Source: Nitrospinota bacterium (GTDB lineage Bacteria; UBA8248). From it: a stretch of 5,426 nucleotides of DNA. The translations under genes and the position numbers were made by a program. The notes below the pieces were generated by a model that did not search any database, had not been told where the DNA came from, and saw only the letters and a list, made by a program, of their open reading frames with translations. Below are positions 4,306-5,426 of the stretch, in pieces (positions within the stretch are counted from its first letter, which is position 1; each line of letters begins with the position of its first letter). The stretch is taken from positions 12,371 through 17,796 of the forward strand of contig DNYS01000013.1 of assembly GCA_003506735.1 (NCBI GenBank), in the 5' to 3' direction.

Positions 4306-5328
4306 CTACTGGATCAGGCGCACCCCCTGGACGGAGCCGATGCCCAGCCCCTGGTCGCTGGTGGCAAAATCGTTGGACGAGACGGCCCTGGGGATGATCT
4401 GGAAGTCGAACTGATCCTGCGAGTTGGCCGAGCCCGACCGAAATGCGTCGATCCGGACCTGGACGAAATCGACGATTTTCACCGTTCCGCTTCCCGGATC
4501 GGCGGGCGCGAGAACCGTGAAGGTCATTTCGTTTTCTCCCGCGTTCAGGCGGTTCCTCATCGCGGGCTGCCAGCCCTGCCGCGTTCCCGACAGGGCGCCC
4601 AGGACCTGCCCGATTGTGGCGGTTCCCGAGTAGCCGTTCTCAACCTCGTCCTTGAGCTCCCCGTTGCTGTTGTTGTCGTTGAAGCTCAGGCCGGTCAGAA
4701 AAATTTCGCCCTCCAAAGGAGTATTGGGGCTGTAGTTGCACGCGCTCCCGCTGGCCCCGAAGACGTTCCCGCAGTGGCGGAGCATCCCGGCGAAGGATTG
4801 CAATACGCCGAGTTGGCCGCTGCACCCGGCGGCGTTGTTGCAATAGATGCCGAAGGGGACCAGGTTGCCCGGCGCGATGGCGCTGACCGGGAACAGCTTG
4901 GGGGTGGCTCCGGTGGTGACGGTTACGGCATCGACCCTGATGAAGGGGGCGAAAAACAGGGGAAGCGCGTGGCTAAGGTTCACCTTGACGGATTCGGGGG
5001 TGGGAAAAGTGATCGTGGACACCGCCCCCGTAAGATAGGTGACGCTGTTTAAATTTTGGTTGACGTAGTTGAGGGCCTCGGTTTGAGCCTCGCCTTGCGT
5101 GCCCCCTTGGGCCAGGATCGCTCCTCCCGCCCGGGCGCCGGCGTCCGCCGCCGTTTGCATGACGCCCTTGGCCACGAACATGTAGCCCACGTCAACGGCA
5201 ATCGCTCCTCCTCCGATGAGGACGGGAAGCGCCAACCCGACGATGACAAGGGTTTGTCCCCGCGCATCGCTGGCGAGGCGGCGAATCCATTTCCGGATGA
5301 TTCGTTTTGTTGGAACCCCGCGTTCCAT
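4306..5328 (-). CDS. TadG-like pilus-assembly (Flp pilus TadE/G-like) protein
   Basis: This 340-residue protein begins with a basic stretch (KRIIRKWIRR) and then GQTLVIVGLALPVLIGGGAI from residue 24, followed by DVGYMFVAKGVMQTAADAGARAG. That is the signature of the TadG-like N-terminal domain of Flp-type pilus-assembly and pseudopilin-like proteins. A single membrane segment (about 26-48) anchors it, with the rest outside the cytoplasm. The exported part has the usual VKVNLSHALPLFFAPFIRVD strand region, a VPFGIYC segment, four cysteines (163, 169, 186, 197) that could form disulfides, and an EF-hand-like loop at 218-228. The ATG at 5328 is chosen because AGGGGG lies seven bases upstream; an ATG at 5361 overlaps the predicted -10 box and would precede the transcript start. 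No other tad gene is in the window. The family is secure, the exact role is not. Confidence 0.82.
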   Translation of the reverse strand: MERGVPTKRIIRKWIRRLASDARGQTLVIVGLALPVLIGGGAIAVDVGYMFVAKGVMQTAADAGARAGGAILAQGGTQGEAQTEALNYVNQNLNSVTYLTGAVSTITFPTPESVKVNLSHALPLFFAPFIRVDAVTVTTGATPKLFPVSAIAPGNLVPFGIYCNNAAGCSGQLGVLQSFAGMLRHCGNVFGASGSACNYSPNTPLEGEIFLTGLSFNDNNSNGELKDEVENGYSGTATIGQVLGALSGTRQGWQPAMRNRLNAGENEMTFTVLAPADPGSGTVKIVDFVQVRIDAFRSGSANSQDQFDFQIIPRAVSSNDFATSDQGLGIGSVQGVRLIQ

Positions 5329-5335
5329 TCCGGAA

Positions 5336-5341
5336 CCCCCT
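5336..5341 (-). promoter_or_regulatory. Shine-Dalgarno deciding the start of the TadG-like gene
   Basis: AGGGGG on the - strand lies seven bases before the ATG at 5328. The alternative ATG at 5361 has no such site. Confidence 0.65.
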
Positions 5342-5359
5342 GTTTTTCTGCGCCGGACC

Positions 5360-5368
5360 ATTATATCA
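5360..5368 (-). promoter_or_regulatory. Extended -10 promoter of the TadG-like gene
   Basis: The - strand reads TGATATAAT, a perfect extended -10 (TGn-TATAAT). Transcription would begin near 5353, giving a leader of about 25 bases that includes the AGGGGG ribosome site. The best -35 at usual spacing is poor, as is common for extended -10 promoters. A second -10-like TACAAT lies at 5416-5421, but its -35 would be beyond the edge. Confidence 0.5.
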
Positions 5369-5426
5369 TTTCATGGTCGGCATGCTTGAACCATATCCGA
5401 TGACCTTTCATTTATATTGTAGAGAC

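Noticed and set aside
4261..5052. Long open frame on the + strand (263 codons)
   Set aside because: It is antisense to the TadG-like gene, has low-complexity composition and no family match; it is a shadow of GC-rich coding.
1..5426. CRISPR arrays, insertion sequences, tRNA or rRNA genes
   Set aside because: I looked for regular repeats, transposase motifs, terminal inverted repeats and cloverleaf patterns and saw none I could support.

Overview
The window is a GC-rich bacterial fragment, probably from an uncultivated, Gram-negative-type lineage. Pointers are strong Shine-Dalgarno sites, a secreted c-type cytochrome, a TadG-like pilus-assembly protein and single-copy L33/L28 genes. The sequence does not fix the phylum. 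Near the left end are three long G homopolymers (18, 26 and 14 G) that look more like a sequencing or assembly artefact than biology.

Layout, left to right. Positions 2 to about 136 hold what looks like the C-terminal end of a DNA repair endonuclease V, running into the poly-G region. Next are two co-directional genes on the + strand: a MEMO-family protein with an N-terminal PqqD-like domain and a complete metal site (314-1579), then an ornithine cyclodeaminase/mu-crystallin family NAD(P)-dependent enzyme (1641-2624). A 218-bp gap with a strong imperfect stem-loop separates these from a convergent, secreted mono-haem cytochrome c on the - strand (2843-3298). A 459-bp divergent intergenic region (3299-3757) carries a terminator-like hairpin, a 12-bp palindrome and candidate promoters for both flanking units. 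The + strand then has rpmG (L33, zinc-ribbon form) and rpmB (L28, with an N-terminal extension) joined as TAAATG. Finally, a convergent - strand gene (4306-5328) encodes a TadG-like protein with one N-terminal membrane segment. It is preceded by a good extended -10 promoter close to the right edge.

How the genes relate. Only rpmG-rpmB forms a clear functional unit, since both encode 50S subunit proteins. The MEMO and cyclodeaminase genes may be co-transcribed (61-bp gap), but no shared pathway can be read from the sequence. The cytochrome and TadG-like genes are stand-alone here, with no other oxidase or tad genes in view.

I found no CRISPR array, tRNA, rRNA, transposon or obvious novel multi-gene system. 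The points most worth a second look are the L28 extension and rpmG-rpmB order, the EF-hand-like loop and four cysteines in the TadG-like protein, the palindrome and hairpin in the divergent intergenic region, and the endonuclease V fragment at the edge.
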